NCBI GenBank assembly: GCA_037132075.1
Contig: JBAXPV010000005.1
Location: forward strand, 62,001 to 126,000
DNA: 64,000 nucleotides
DNA from: JBAXPV01 sp037132075
GTDB taxonomy: Bacteria; Bacteroidota; Bacteroidia; Bacteroidales; CAIXZF01
Reading direction: 5' to 3'
A program made the translations under genes and the position numbers. The notes beneath the pieces are model-generated. The model was not told the DNA's origin. It searched no databases and saw only the letters and a list, made by a program, of their open reading frames with translations. The number at the start of each line of letters is the position of its first letter. The stretch's first letter is position 1. Shown one piece after another: positions 1-8,833 of this stretch.

Positions 1-224
1 GTTGTTGGAGGAATGTCGAATTTAAGGCAAATGTTTCGATGGTAAGTGACGGTACTAATTACTTCCTTCGACAGAATCAAACCCTGCCCATTATAGTTTG
101 TGGTCGGGTTTTGCTGATCGACATACACATCTGCGGTTGGTAATAGGATCATGGACTGTGATGAAACATGGCTGATAGAGCCGAACATCATGATTAAGAT
201 CAGGAAAAAGTCAGGTTTTTTCAT
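1..224 (-). CDS. Secreted DNRLRE-domain protein, N-terminal part only
   Basis: Reading the minus strand from the ATG at 222-224 gives an open frame that runs off the left edge. The first ~22 residues (MKKPDFFLILIMMFG...) form a signal peptide ending near SSQS. The next part (ILLPTADVYVDQQNPTTNYN, then ...LKFDI at the edge) matches the start of the DNRLRE domain, a beta-sandwich found in large exported proteins of Bacteroidota, where 'AD.YVD...P.TNYG' precedes an 'LKFDL' strand. About 74 residues are visible; the C-terminus, and hence any T9SS sorting domain, lies outside. An overlapping plus-strand frame is a shadow. Function beyond extracellular or cell-surface location cannot be given. Confidence 0.7.
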   Translation of the reverse strand, partial: MKKPDFFLILIMMFGSISHVSSQSMILLPTADVYVDQQNPTTNYNGQGLILSKEVISTVTYHRNICLKFDIPPT

Positions 225-337
225 GAGATGGAATAACACGGGTAAATATAGTTATTTTTTCGATGGGTTTCACACGGAGTTGCACGGGGTTTGGCCCGGA
301 GTTCACTGTTTTTATAATATCTCTTCGATCACGCCAT

Positions 338-410
338 CCTTCGACTCCGCTCAGGATGACTTCCGCCGAAAAGCCTTCAGCCCTCAGCCAGACAGCCTTC
401 AGCCCACAGC
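338..410. repeat. Intergenic short-repeat patch in the 225-616 spacer
   Basis: The 390-bp spacer between the divergent DNRLRE gene and hdrC holds no convincing gene. It contains a 23-bp motif (338-360, core TTCGACTCCGCTCAGGATGA) that recurs exactly at 41163-41185, followed by a run of CTTCAGCC/CTCAGCC units (about 371-410). The right part of the spacer carries the probable hdr-nuo promoter. Confidence 0.7.
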
Positions 411-442
411 CTAAATTTTGAATGATTTTAAATAGCGGTCGC

Positions 443-477
443 TTTGCCTATCGATTGAATTTATTATCTTATTTTTG
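443..477 (+). promoter_or_regulatory. Probable promoter of the hdr-nuo-flx operon
   Basis: A Bacteroidota -7 box TATTTTTG (consensus TAnnTTTG) lies at 470-477, with TTTG at 443-446, 23 bp upstream, as a possible -33 box. The spacing is at the long end of the usual range. It would give a ~130-nt leader before hdrC. No other box is obvious between here and the first gene. Confidence 0.4.
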
Positions 478-616
478 CCAGTCTCGAAAAGCGTGCGAGA
501 TCATTCTGTTGAAAATGAGCAATTTACGTTAATCTGTTAAAAATATAACGATAAATACATTTATGAGAGAAAAGATTCTTCCGGCCAGCTGCAAAAGATA
601 ACAAACCTATACCACC

Positions 617-1201
617 ATGTCTAGTGCCCACCACCCTATTACGAAAAAAGGCAGCCTGATGGAAGAGATCCTCGATACGAGGGGAATTTCTGTTCAGAAG
701 TGCTACCAGTGTGGAAAATGTTCCGCCGGGTGCCCGCTTGCCGAGGACATGGACAATCCGCCAAGTGTGATCATGCGTCACCTACAACCCGAGTCTAAAG
801 TATTGGAAGAAAAGATTCTGCGTGCAGAATCGATCTGGGTATGTGTTGCCTGTGAAACCTGTGCTGCGCGTTGTCCGATGGAAATCGACATCCCGGGCGT
901 GATTGATTTTCTGCGTGAGAAATCACTTAACAGGAAAATCGCCAACCCCAAAGCCAAAAACATCATCTCATTCCACAAGGCTTTCCTCGACTCTATCGAA
1001 CAAACAGGCCGCTTATACGAGTTAGGTCTGATTGCAGATTATAAAGTCCGTTCCTTGAATATGGGACAAGATGTAGCCCTGGCACCTTCGATGATTGCCA
1101 AAGGGAAGTTGTCCTTTCTCCCGGAATTGATTAAAGGACGAAAGAATATGCTGTCAATCTTCAGCAAGACCCTTAAGAAGAAGAAAGGCGGTAAGTCATG
1201 A
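617..1201 (+). CDS. hdrC: HdrC-like heterodisulfide reductase subunit C
   Basis: Small soluble iron-sulfur subunit of an HdrABC-type complex. Two CX2CX2CX3CP motifs bind two [4Fe-4S] clusters: Cys29/32/35/39 (CYQCGKCSAGCP) and Cys76/79/82/86 (CVACETCAARCP), the spacing typical of HdrC. There is no membrane segment, so this is the cytoplasmic type rather than HdrE-linked. The 194-residue length is normal. ATG 617 is used; an internal ATG at 659 (MEEIL...) just before the conserved region is a possible alternative. It overlaps hdrB by 4 bp (ATGA) and is the first gene of a ~17-kb run through complex I and Flx genes. In known complexes HdrC relays electrons between HdrA and HdrB. The physiological disulfide substrate in this organism is not known. 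Confidence 0.9.
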   Translation: MSSAHHPITKKGSLMEEILDTRGISVQKCYQCGKCSAGCPLAEDMDNPPSVIMRHLQPESKVLEEKILRAESIWVCVACETCAARCPMEIDIPGVIDFLREKSLNRKIANPKAKNIISFHKAFLDSIEQTGRLYELGLIADYKVRSLNMGQDVALAPSMIAKGKLSFLPELIKGRKNMLSIFSKTLKKKKGGKS

Positions 1202-2109
1202 AATTAGGATTTTACCCGGGCTGCTCGCTCAAAGGCGGCTCCCGTGAATATAAAGAAAGTGTACAGGCTGTCTGTAAAGCTTTTGATATTGAACTCGTAG
1301 AGATCCCTGACTGGAGTTGTTGCGGTGCTTCTGCTGCCCACAACCTCAACAAAGACCTTGCGCTTTCATTACCAGCGCGCATCCTTGCCCTGGCCGAAAA
1401 AGAAGGACTGGATGACATCGTTGTTCCCTGCGCTGCCTGTTACAGTCGCCTGAGTGTGACCCAGCATGAGCTGAATGAGCACAAAGAGAATAAAGATCGC
1501 GTAAAGGAAATCATCCAGATGGACTATAAAGGCACTTCCAACATCCTGAATATCATCCAGGTGATTGAGAAGTATATGCTTCCCATCCTTGAATTCAAAC
1601 AATACCAGCAGTTTAACTACAAAGCTGCTTCGTATTACGGCTGTTTGCTGGTTCGCCCGAACAGCATCTTAAAATTCGACCGTGAAGAAGATCCACGGAC
1701 GATGGACAATGTCATCAAAGCTATCGGCGGAACCCCTATTGAATGGGAATTCAAGACCGAGTGCTGTGGTGCTGGACATAGTGTTTCGCGGACTGACCTT
1801 GTCGGAAAATTAAGTGCCCGTATCGTCAGAGATGCTGTCAAACGCGGTGCTGAGTGTATCGTGGTGGCTTGCCCTATGTGTCATTCCAACCTCGACATGC
1901 GTCGCCCGGAGATTAACAAATTCCTGGACGAGCCCTCTGAAATCCCTGTCATTTACCTGATTCAGGCTATCGGCCTTGCAGTGGGTGTCAATCCTAAAGA
2001 ACTTGGCTTACAGCGTCATTTTGTCCCGGTAAAACTGCTGGATCGCCCTGTAGATTATACCCAGCATGTGATGTCAGACTCATTGGTCACTAAAAACCCG
2101 GAGGAATAA
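1198..2109 (+). CDS. hdrB: HdrB-like heterodisulfide reductase subunit B
   Basis: Catalytic-type subunit with two complete CCG domains (pattern CX31-39CCX35-36CXXC). The first uses Cys9, Cys41-Cys42 (DWSCCGAS) and PCAAC; the second uses YYGC, TECCGAG and ACPMC near residues 150-230. In methanogen HdrB these ligate two noncubane [4Fe-4S] clusters that reduce the CoM-CoB heterodisulfide; in bacteria the substrate is usually unknown or a DsrC-type trisulfide. Both motifs are intact, so the protein should hold both clusters. 303 residues, normal length. Translationally coupled to hdrC (ATGA overlap) and 3 bp before hdrA. What follows from family knowledge is disulfide chemistry; the actual acceptor here is inference. 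Confidence 0.92.
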   Translation: MKLGFYPGCSLKGGSREYKESVQAVCKAFDIELVEIPDWSCCGASAAHNLNKDLALSLPARILALAEKEGLDDIVVPCAACYSRLSVTQHELNEHKENKDRVKEIIQMDYKGTSNILNIIQVIEKYMLPILEFKQYQQFNYKAASYYGCLLVRPNSILKFDREEDPRTMDNVIKAIGGTPIEWEFKTECCGAGHSVSRTDLVGKLSARIVRDAVKRGAECIVVACPMCHSNLDMRRPEINKFLDEPSEIPVIYLIQAIGLAVGVNPKELGLQRHFVPVKLLDRPVDYTQHVMSDSLVTKNPEE

Positions 2110-2112
2110 GCC

Positions 2113-4113
2113 ATGGCAAAAATTGGAGTTTTTATCTGCCATTGCGGCTCAAATATTTCAGCAACCGTTGATTGTGAGCGCGTTGCCAACACCGCTGCCA
2201 AGATTGCCGGCGTTGCCTACAGCACCGATTATAAATATATGTGTTCGGATCCTGGGCAGACCCTCATCAAGGATGCCATCCGTGAGCACAATTTAACCGG
2301 AATCGTCGTTGCAGCCTGTTCACCCAGGATGCACGAGCCTACCTTCCGTAAGGCTACCAACGCTGCCGGCCTGAATCCTTTCCTATGCGAGATGGCCAAC
2401 ATCCGCGAGCATGTCAGCTGGGTTCATGAAAAGACTGAATCAACCACAGAGAAAGCGATGGACATCGTCAGGACCCTGGTTGAGAAGGTAAAACGCAATA
2501 CCCCGCTGGAACCGATCAGGGTTCCCGTGACGAAAAGGGCTTTGGTCATTGGTGGCGGCGTGGCCGGCATCCAGGCTGCCCTCGACATTGCCAATGCCGG
2601 ACATGAAGTGGTGATGGTTGAGCGCGAGCCTTCTATTGGCGGTCACATGGCCCAGTTGTCTGAGACCTTTCCTACGCTCGACTGCTCCCAGTGTATTCTG
2701 ACCCCAAGGATGGTTGAAATTGCCCAACACCCGAACATCACCCTGCATACTTATTCAGAAGTGATTGGTTTGGATGGCTTTATCGGCAATTTTCAGGCAA
2801 AAATCAAGAAAAAAGCAAGGGATATCGACATGCACGACTGCACTGGCTGCGGGCTTTGCATCACGAAATGTCCCCAGAAAAAGATTTCTAGCGAATTTGA
2901 ACAGGGCCTTGGCTATCGTCCTGCTATCTATACGCCATTCCAACAGGCAGTTCCAAACAAACCGGTGATCGACCGTGACAACTGTACTTATTATAAGAAT
3001 GGTAAATGTAAAGTTTGTGAGAAGGTCTGTCCTACAAATGCCATTCGTTTCGACCAGGAAGATGAGATTTTAGATGTTGAAATTGGCGCCGTAGTTTTGG
3101 CGACAGGATTCGACATCAAACGTCCTGATTTCTTCCCAGAATATGGTTATGGCAAATACAAAGATGTCATCGACGGTCTTCAGTTTGAGCGCCTTGCATC
3201 AGCTTCTGGTCCTACAGCAGGGGAGATTCGTCGTCCTTCCGATGGGAAAGAGCCTAAAAAAATCGTCTTTATTGCCTGTGCCGGCTCCCGTGATCCAGCC
3301 AAGGGTATCGAATATTGTTCGAAGATCTGTTGTATGTACACTGCAAAGCATGCGATGCTGTACAAACATAAAGTCCATGAAGGCGAGGCAACGGTGTTTT
3401 ATATGGACATCCGCGCCGGAGGAAAGATGTATGAGGAATTTGTCAGGCGTGCGATCACTGAAGACGGAGCGCAGTACATCCGTGGACGAGTTTCCCGGAT
3501 CTACGAAGAAAATGGCAAGCTCATCGTCAAAGGGGCAGATACCTTATTAAATGGAATGCCTGTTGAGATCGAGGCTGACATGGTAGTTTTGGCTACGGCA
3601 GCTGTTGCCAGCAAAGGTGCTGAAATTTTAGCACAGACGATGCACGTGAGCTATGACCAGCATAAGTTCTTTGCTGAAGCACATCCCAAGCTAAAACCGG
3701 TTGAGACCAACACAGCAGGCATTATGCTTGCCGGTGCATGCCAGGCTCCGAAAGACATCCCTGAATCTGTGGCTGCTGCTTCCGGTGCTGCCGCTAAGGT
3801 GATTGGCTTGTTCAGCAAAGATGAGCTGACACGTGACCCACTGGTTGCAACGGTGAACCGTTTCCCGGGACCACTGTATTCAACTTGCGTAGGATGCTTC
3901 ATGTGCCAGCCTGTTTGTCCTTACCAGGCTATTGAAAAAGAAGAGATTAAAGATCGTTCGGGTAAGCTCATTAAGACACTGGCGAAGATCAACCCGGGCC
4001 TTTGCCAGGGCTGTGGCACCTGTGTTGCGTTGTGCCGTTCCAAATCGATCGATATTTTCGGGTATACCAACCACCAGATGTATGCTGAGGTTGTCGCCTT
4101 ATTGAATGAATAG
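2113..4113 (+). CDS. hdrA: HdrA-like heterodisulfide reductase flavoprotein subunit A
   Basis: The FAD- and iron-sulfur-carrying subunit at the centre of HdrABC electron bifurcation. Order of domains: an N-terminal Cys-containing HdrA region (ICHCGSNIS...), a Rossmann FAD site near residue 148 (VIGGGVAGIQAALD) with the HdrA signature GGHMAQLSETFPTLDCSQCI, two inserted [4Fe-4S] motifs (CTGCGLCITKC and CKVCEKVCP), the second FAD half, and two C-terminal ferredoxin motifs (CVGCFMCQPVCP, CQGCGTCVALC) near 600 and 640. 666 residues is a standard length. Starts 3 bp after hdrB and is followed after 36 bp by nuoA. In characterised complexes HdrA takes electrons from an MvhD/FlxD-type partner and splits them between ferredoxin and HdrB; such a partner is encoded at 14523. 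No selenocysteine or fusion is seen. Confidence 0.93.
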   Translation: MAKIGVFICHCGSNISATVDCERVANTAAKIAGVAYSTDYKYMCSDPGQTLIKDAIREHNLTGIVVAACSPRMHEPTFRKATNAAGLNPFLCEMANIREHVSWVHEKTESTTEKAMDIVRTLVEKVKRNTPLEPIRVPVTKRALVIGGGVAGIQAALDIANAGHEVVMVEREPSIGGHMAQLSETFPTLDCSQCILTPRMVEIAQHPNITLHTYSEVIGLDGFIGNFQAKIKKKARDIDMHDCTGCGLCITKCPQKKISSEFEQGLGYRPAIYTPFQQAVPNKPVIDRDNCTYYKNGKCKVCEKVCPTNAIRFDQEDEILDVEIGAVVLATGFDIKRPDFFPEYGYGKYKDVIDGLQFERLASASGPTAGEIRRPSDGKEPKKIVFIACAGSRDPAKGIEYCSKICCMYTAKHAMLYKHKVHEGEATVFYMDIRAGGKMYEEFVRRAITEDGAQYIRGRVSRIYEENGKLIVKGADTLLNGMPVEIEADMVVLATAAVASKGAEILAQTMHVSYDQHKFFAEAHPKLKPVETNTAGIMLAGACQAPKDIPESVAAASGAAAKVIGLFSKDELTRDPLVATVNRFPGPLYSTCVGCFMCQPVCPYQAIEKEEIKDRSGKLIKTLAKINPGLCQGCGTCVALCRSKSIDIFGYTNHQMYAEVVALLNE

Positions 4114-4149
4114 TGAAAATGAAAAATAAATCATAATAGAAATAAGAAA

Positions 4150-4506
4150 ATGAGTCTAAACAATGAATCTCTGATCCTGTTTTTCATCGTAGCCGTCGTG
4201 CTGGTGGGAGCAGCGATTATTTTCTCCAGCCTCGTGCCGCAGAAATCAGACAATCCGCAGAAGTCGGAGACTTACGAATGCGGCATCCCAACCAAGGGTT
4301 TGTCGTGGTTACAGTTTAACATCGGGTATTACCTTTTTGCGATCCTTTTCCTTGTCTTTGACGTGGAAACGGTATTTGTATACCCTTGGGCTGTGGTCAT
4401 GCGCGAGCTTGGCATGGTTGGTTTTGTGGAGATCCTCATCTTTTTCGTGATACTGGGTCTCGGTTTAGCTTACGCCTGGAATAAAAAAGCGCTGGTATGG
4501 GAATAA
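4150..4506 (+). CDS. nuoA: NADH-quinone oxidoreductase subunit A
   Basis: Small three-helix membrane subunit of complex I at the junction of arm and membrane. Visible features: TM1 at ~8-28, the conserved loop KSETYECGIPTKG with the invariant Cys of the TM1-2 loop, TM2 (FNIGYYLFAILFLVFDVETVF) with the conserved FDVE acidic patch, and TM3 at the C-terminus. 118 residues, normal. It starts an eleven-gene nuo set in canonical order; nuoB overlaps its end by 10 bp if the upstream ATG is used. The direct succession from hdrA (36-bp gap) suggests co-transcription with hdrCBA. Confidence 0.95.
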   Translation: MSLNNESLILFFIVAVVLVGAAIIFSSLVPQKSDNPQKSETYECGIPTKGLSWLQFNIGYYLFAILFLVFDVETVFVYPWAVVMRELGMVGFVEILIFFVILGLGLAYAWNKKALVWE

Positions 4507-5084
4507 AGATAAAATCAATGAAGCAGGAGGATTTCCTGGACAATGAAACCCTGGATCTCCTCAAACAAAGTGGTGGCAGCATCATGATGACCACACTTGA
4601 CGACCTGGTTAACTGGGGACGTTCTAATTCGGTTTGGCCCTTAACCTTTGCCACGAGTTGTTGTGGCATTGAGATGATGGCAGCCGGAGCTGCGCGTCAT
4701 GACTTTGCCCGATTTGGTATCGAGGTTTACCGTGCCACGCCGCGTCAGGCTGACGTTATCGTGGTAGCAGGTACGATCGTGAGAAAGATGGCACCCGTTT
4801 TAAAACGTCTGTATGACCAGATGGCTGACCCAAAATATGTCATTGCCATGGGGGCATGCGCTGTTTCCGGCGGACCATTTTTCTACAATACCTATAGTGT
4901 GATTCGTGGCGTTGAGCACGTGATCCCGGTAGATGTTTACATCCCCGGTTGTCCACCCCGCCCCGAAGCCCTTTTGTATGGCGTGATGCAGCTGCAACGC
5001 AAGATCAAAGGCGAGTCCATGACAGTAGATAAAATCTGGGAAAAAGCCATGTCAGAAGGGCCTCTTCCAAGGATTGACAAATAA
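4497..5084 (+). CDS. nuoB: NADH-quinone oxidoreductase subunit B
   Basis: Carries cluster N2, the last iron-sulfur centre before quinone. Ligands are visible: tandem Cys in TSCCGIEM, one in MGACAVSGG and one in IPGCPPRPE. 195 residues. The first ATG (4497) overlaps nuoA; the ATG at 4518 (MKQEDF) is an equally reasonable start and would leave an 11-bp gap. The sequence conserves the quinone-site region and is the closest relative of the NiFe-hydrogenase small subunit within complex I. It sits between nuoA and nuoC as expected. Confidence 0.95.
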   Translation: MGIKIKSMKQEDFLDNETLDLLKQSGGSIMMTTLDDLVNWGRSNSVWPLTFATSCCGIEMMAAGAARHDFARFGIEVYRATPRQADVIVVAGTIVRKMAPVLKRLYDQMADPKYVIAMGACAVSGGPFFYNTYSVIRGVEHVIPVDVYIPGCPPRPEALLYGVMQLQRKIKGESMTVDKIWEKAMSEGPLPRIDK

Positions 5085-5096
5085 TATTATTGTATC

Positions 5097-5567
5097 ATGA
5101 ACAACGAAGAATTAAAAAGCAAGATACAGTCACTTGCATCCGATACTGAGTTTGTGGAAAGCGGGCAATACCTCACGGCCAATGTCCCTTACCGTAAAAT
5201 CAATGCAATCTGTAAGAACCTGAAAGAGGGTGCTGATACAGCTTTCGATTATCTTTTCAACCTAACGGGAATGGATTATCTCGAGCAGAACCAGATGGCA
5301 GTGATCTATCATCTGGAATCAACAACATTCCATCACATTGTTGTGTTAAAAGCCATCATACCTACACGTGAAAATCCTGAGATTGAAACCGTTAGCAATG
5401 TATGGGTCGGGGCGAATTTTCACGAGCGTGAGGTCTTTGACTTTTTCGGGATCACTTTTAAAAACCATCCTGATATGAGAAGGATCTTTTTGGATGAAAT
5501 TTCTGATTCCATTGGCCACCCATTCAGAAAAGACTATGTTGACGAGGTTAATATCATTGAACGTTAA
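5097..5567 (+). CDS. nuoC: NADH-quinone oxidoreductase subunit C
   Basis: 30-kDa-type connecting subunit, not fused to NuoD (unlike E. coli NuoCD). The family signature is visible: ANFHEREVFDFFGITFKNHPDMRRIF, broken here only by position, near residues 101-126, then GHPFRKDY. 156 residues. The N-terminal third is poorly conserved as usual. Starts 12 bp after nuoB and ends 3 bp before nuoD. It stabilises the N2-bearing module that receives electrons from whatever input unit is used. Confidence 0.93.
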   Translation: MNNEELKSKIQSLASDTEFVESGQYLTANVPYRKINAICKNLKEGADTAFDYLFNLTGMDYLEQNQMAVIYHLESTTFHHIVVLKAIIPTRENPEIETVSNVWVGANFHEREVFDFFGITFKNHPDMRRIFLDEISDSIGHPFRKDYVDEVNIIER

Positions 5568-5570
5568 GCC

Positions 5571-6689
5571 ATGACAGAAACCACTACACCTTATTTGGAA
5601 GAACAGGAATACACCATCAATATGGGGCCACAGCACCCGTCGACTCACGGCGTGCTCAGGTTTGTGGTCGCTCTTAAAGGAGAGACTGTCGACCGTGTTG
5701 AGCCACACCTGGGATATATCCATCGCGGTATCGAGAAGATGAGCGAGAAGCTGACTTATCCTCAGATCATTCACCTCACTGACAGGCTCGACTATCTCAG
5801 TGCCCATATCAACAATCATGCGCTTTGTATGCTCGTTGAGAAAAACCTGCAAGTTGAAATTCCGGAACGTGTGCAGTACATCCGCACCATTATGGATGAG
5901 CTGAACCGTATTGCTTCACACCAGTTATGGTGGAGTGCTTTCGGGATGGACATGGGAGGATTGACCTGTTATTTCTACGGATTGAGAGATCGTGAGCATA
6001 TCCTCGACATTTTTGAAGAGAGCTGCGGGTCACGACTATTACACAGCTATTACTGTCCGGGCGGATTGATGAAAGACATCCATCCAAATTTTCAGCAAAG
6101 CGTGAAAGACTTCCTGAAGTATTTCAGAAAAAAGCTCCCTGAATATGACAAATTCCTCACAGGGAATATCATCATGCAGGAAAGGACCAAGGGAATTGGC
6201 CTGATCTCCAAGGCAGAAGCGATTGATTATGGATTGACCGGCCCCTCAGGTCGTGGATCCGGCTTCTCATGCGATGTGCGCAAGCATCATCCTTATGCCA
6301 AATATGATATTGTTAATTTCAATGAGCCATTATACACTGAAGGGGATACTTTTGCCCGCTATAAAGTCAGAATGGACGAGATGATTGAGTCAATGAATAT
6401 CATTGAGCAGCTTATTGACAATATTCCGGCCGGCGATCATGTTGCCAAGATGAAAGCGGTATTGAAGCTTCCTGAAGGCGAATATATGCAACGTGTGGAA
6501 GCAGCCCGTGGTGAGTTCTCGATATTTTTAGTGAGCAAAGGTGACAAAACACCCTATCGTGTAAAATATCGTTCACCGAACTTCTGTAACGTAGCTGCTA
6601 TAAACCGACTGGCCTCTGGTTATAAAATCGCCGACCTTATTGCGATCAGCGGTTCACTTGACCTTGTAATTCCGGATATGGACCGCTAA
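5571..6689 (+). CDS. nuoD: NADH-quinone oxidoreductase subunit D
   Basis: 49-kDa quinone-binding subunit, relative of the NiFe-hydrogenase large subunit. The beta-hairpin quinone motif is intact (MGPQHPSTHGVLRF, with the His near residue 26) as is LGYIHRGIEK carrying the conserved Tyr. The hydrogenase metal-binding Cys pairs are absent, as in all complex I. The usual LRKxxPYxxYD region reads VRKHHPYAKYD, and the C-terminus ends DLVIPDMDR, matching the family's D..MGEVDR end. 372 residues, the short separate-D form. Gap to nuoH is 51 bp, the largest break in the front half of the operon. Confidence 0.94.
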   Translation: MTETTTPYLEEQEYTINMGPQHPSTHGVLRFVVALKGETVDRVEPHLGYIHRGIEKMSEKLTYPQIIHLTDRLDYLSAHINNHALCMLVEKNLQVEIPERVQYIRTIMDELNRIASHQLWWSAFGMDMGGLTCYFYGLRDREHILDIFEESCGSRLLHSYYCPGGLMKDIHPNFQQSVKDFLKYFRKKLPEYDKFLTGNIIMQERTKGIGLISKAEAIDYGLTGPSGRGSGFSCDVRKHHPYAKYDIVNFNEPLYTEGDTFARYKVRMDEMIESMNIIEQLIDNIPAGDHVAKMKAVLKLPEGEYMQRVEAARGEFSIFLVSKGDKTPYRVKYRSPNFCNVAAINRLASGYKIADLIAISGSLDLVIPDMDR

Positions 6690-6740
6690 ATCGGCGTGAC
6701 ATTTAGATAAATGAAAAATAACAAAGAGTAAAAGAAAGAT

Positions 6741-7835
6741 ATGTCATTTAGTATTTACGATTTTACCGCATTCAACCAAGCCATCGACCAATGGTTGAGG
6801 TCTGTGATGTCACCCACCTGGGCATTGATCACAGAATTGACCATCATCGGGCTTGTCTTCCTGCTGTTCTATGCCCTGGTAGGCTTGATTTTGGTTTATG
6901 CCGAAAGAAAAGTCTGCGGCTTCATGCAGTGCCGCGTCGGCCCGAACCGGGTTGGTCCTTACGGGATTTTCCAAACGATCGCCGACTTCATCAAGTTGTT
7001 GATGAAAGAATTGATTACCATCAGGAAAGCAGACAAATTCCTCTTTAACCTGGCGCCTTTTATCGTCATTATCGCCTCTTTTATGGCGATTGCCACGATT
7101 CCGTTTGGGAAAGGACTTCATGCCATCGTCTTCAACATTGGTATTTTTTACCTGTTGGCAGGGTCGTGGCTGGGTGTAATCGGGATTTTGCTGGCAGGCT
7201 GGTCAAGTAACAACAAATATTCGCTGATCGGTGCGATGCGTAGTGGTGCCCAGATCGTGAGTTATGAACTTAGTGTAGGTTTGTCATTACTGACGCCCTG
7301 TATCTTCATCGGCACGCTACAATTCAGCGGTATCGTTGAAGCTCAGGCTAATGGATGGCTGATCTTCACAGGTCACATCCCGGTTATCATCGCTTTCTGT
7401 ATCTATATGATTGCAGCTACGGCTGAGACCAACAGGGGTCCTTTCGACCTTGCCGAGGCCGAGTCAGAGTTGACAGCCGGTTTCCACACTGAATATTCAG
7501 GAATCAAATTCGCCTTCTTCTTCCTGGCAGAATATATGAATATGTTCATCGTAGCCTCTATCGCCGCTACCGTTTTCTGGGGTGGCTGGATGCCTTTCCA
7601 CATCTCCGGCATGGATGGCTTTAACCATATCATGGACTTCATCCCGCCTTTCCTATGGTATCTTGGAAAGACCTGTGTGATCATCTTCCTGATGATGTGG
7701 TTTAAATGGACATTTCCTCGACTGAGAATTGACCAGATCCTAACGCTCGAGTGGAAGTACCTGCTCCCGATCAACCTGGTCAATATTTTAATCACCGCCT
7801 TTCTTGTACTCATGGGTTGGCACTTTGTAAAATAA
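6741..7835 (+). CDS. nuoH: NADH-quinone oxidoreductase subunit H
   Basis: Membrane subunit that lines the quinone chamber and links it to the proton path. Eight or so transmembrane segments are seen. Diagnostic motifs: YAERKVCGFMQCRVGPNRVG near residue 55 and the acidic loop AATAETNRGPFDLAEAESEL near residue 225. 364 residues, slightly longer than the E. coli protein through its N-terminus. nuoI begins 3 bp later. No nuoG lies between D and H, where full 14-gene operons carry nuoE, F and G. Confidence 0.95.
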   Translation: MSFSIYDFTAFNQAIDQWLRSVMSPTWALITELTIIGLVFLLFYALVGLILVYAERKVCGFMQCRVGPNRVGPYGIFQTIADFIKLLMKELITIRKADKFLFNLAPFIVIIASFMAIATIPFGKGLHAIVFNIGIFYLLAGSWLGVIGILLAGWSSNNKYSLIGAMRSGAQIVSYELSVGLSLLTPCIFIGTLQFSGIVEAQANGWLIFTGHIPVIIAFCIYMIAATAETNRGPFDLAEAESELTAGFHTEYSGIKFAFFFLAEYMNMFIVASIAATVFWGGWMPFHISGMDGFNHIMDFIPPFLWYLGKTCVIIFLMMWFKWTFPRLRIDQILTLEWKYLLPINLVNILITAFLVLMGWHFVK

Positions 7836-7838
7836 ACT

Positions 7839-8315
7839 ATGGGATTATTTAGCTATTTATCAGGTATATACAAAGGGATTCGCTCTCTTCTGAGGGGGAT
7901 GAGCGTCACCGGGCATTATTTCTTTCATCCGGGAGAAATTGTGACCCAACAATACCCCGAGAACCGTAAGACTTTGAAGATGTACCCATCGTTCAAAGGG
8001 GAAGTCATCATGCCTCACAACGCAAACAACGAGCATAAATGCACGGGTTGTGGCATTTGCGAGATGAATTGCCCGAACGGCTCTATTGAGGTCATTTCCA
8101 AGCAGGTAGTCAATGAAGAAGGCAAGAAGAAACGTCTGATCGACATGCATATCTACCATCTCGACATGTGCACATTCTGTGAATTGTGTATCAAGACTTG
8201 TCCGTCGGATGCACTTGCCTGGGGTCAGACCTTCGAGCACGCAGTCTTTGACCGTTCACGTTTGACTAAAGTATTAAACAAACCCGATTCCAAACTCATG
8301 GAGGGAGTAGAATAA
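7839..8315 (+). CDS. nuoI: NADH-quinone oxidoreductase subunit I
   Basis: Ferredoxin-like subunit carrying clusters N6a and N6b: CTGCGICEMNCPNGS and CTFCELCIKTCPSDA, around residues 67-78 and 111-121. Family segments LLRGMSVTGHYFF and the FEHAVFDRS-like tail are present. 158 residues. Overlaps nuoJ by one base (TAATGG). With no nuoE/F/G in the string, NuoI is the natural docking point for ferredoxin or for the Hdr/Flx proteins encoded on either side; that is inference from 11-subunit complexes in archaea and cyanobacteria. Confidence 0.95.
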   Translation: MGLFSYLSGIYKGIRSLLRGMSVTGHYFFHPGEIVTQQYPENRKTLKMYPSFKGEVIMPHNANNEHKCTGCGICEMNCPNGSIEVISKQVVNEEGKKKRLIDMHIYHLDMCTFCELCIKTCPSDALAWGQTFEHAVFDRSRLTKVLNKPDSKLMEGVE

Positions 8316-8833
8316 TGGAGCAGAACCAAATCATGTTTGCTATTCTGGGTGCGATAATCGTCCTTTTCTCGATTTTCACCGTCACCAGTCGCCGTATCCT
8401 TAGAGCGGCAGTATTTCTTCTTTTTGTTCTTGTCGCAACGGCAGGTATCTATTTTTGGCTGAATTACCAATTTTTGGCAGCAGTGCAACTTACTGTATAT
8501 GCGGGCGGTATCGTAGTACTGATCATTTTCTCGATCTTGCTTACGAGTAACATCAGTGACCAGTTTGCCAAGGTAGAATTCAGGAAAATCGCATTTTCAT
8601 TTCTTGCCGTGCTGGCCGGTGCCATCTTATGCATCGCTACCGTGCTTCAAACCGACTGGATGTTACGAGAAGTAACACCCAAGGAGGTAAACATGACTGC
8701 CATTGGCAAGAGTTTGTTAAATTATGGTGAGAATGGTTATGCCCTTCCGTTTGAGGTCATTTCTGTGCTCCTGCTAGCTGCTATGGTCGCAGCAATCGTT
8801 ATTGCAAAAAAGAGTAAATCCAGACAATCATGA
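8315..8833 (+). CDS. nuoJ: NADH-quinone oxidoreductase subunit J
   Basis: Five-helix membrane subunit. TM3 with the conserved Tyr/Gly-rich pi-bulge segment is visible (FLAAVQLTVYAGGIVVLIIFSILLT split across residues ~50-74). 172 residues, usual length. Overlaps nuoI by one base and nuoK by 4 bp, indicating tight coupling. Its role is to couple quinone-site motion to the antiporter-like subunits. Confidence 0.93.
   Translation: MEQNQIMFAILGAIIVLFSIFTVTSRRILRAAVFLLFVLVATAGIYFWLNYQFLAAVQLTVYAGGIVVLIIFSILLTSNISDQFAKVEFRKIAFSFLAVLAGAILCIATVLQTDWMLREVTPKEVNMTAIGKSLLNYGENGYALPFEVISVLLLAAMVAAIVIAKKSKSRQS

Noticed and set aside
151..414. 87-residue plus-strand open frame at the left edge
   Set aside because: It is antiparallel to the DNRLRE gene start and its second half is made of short repeats; no family similarity.
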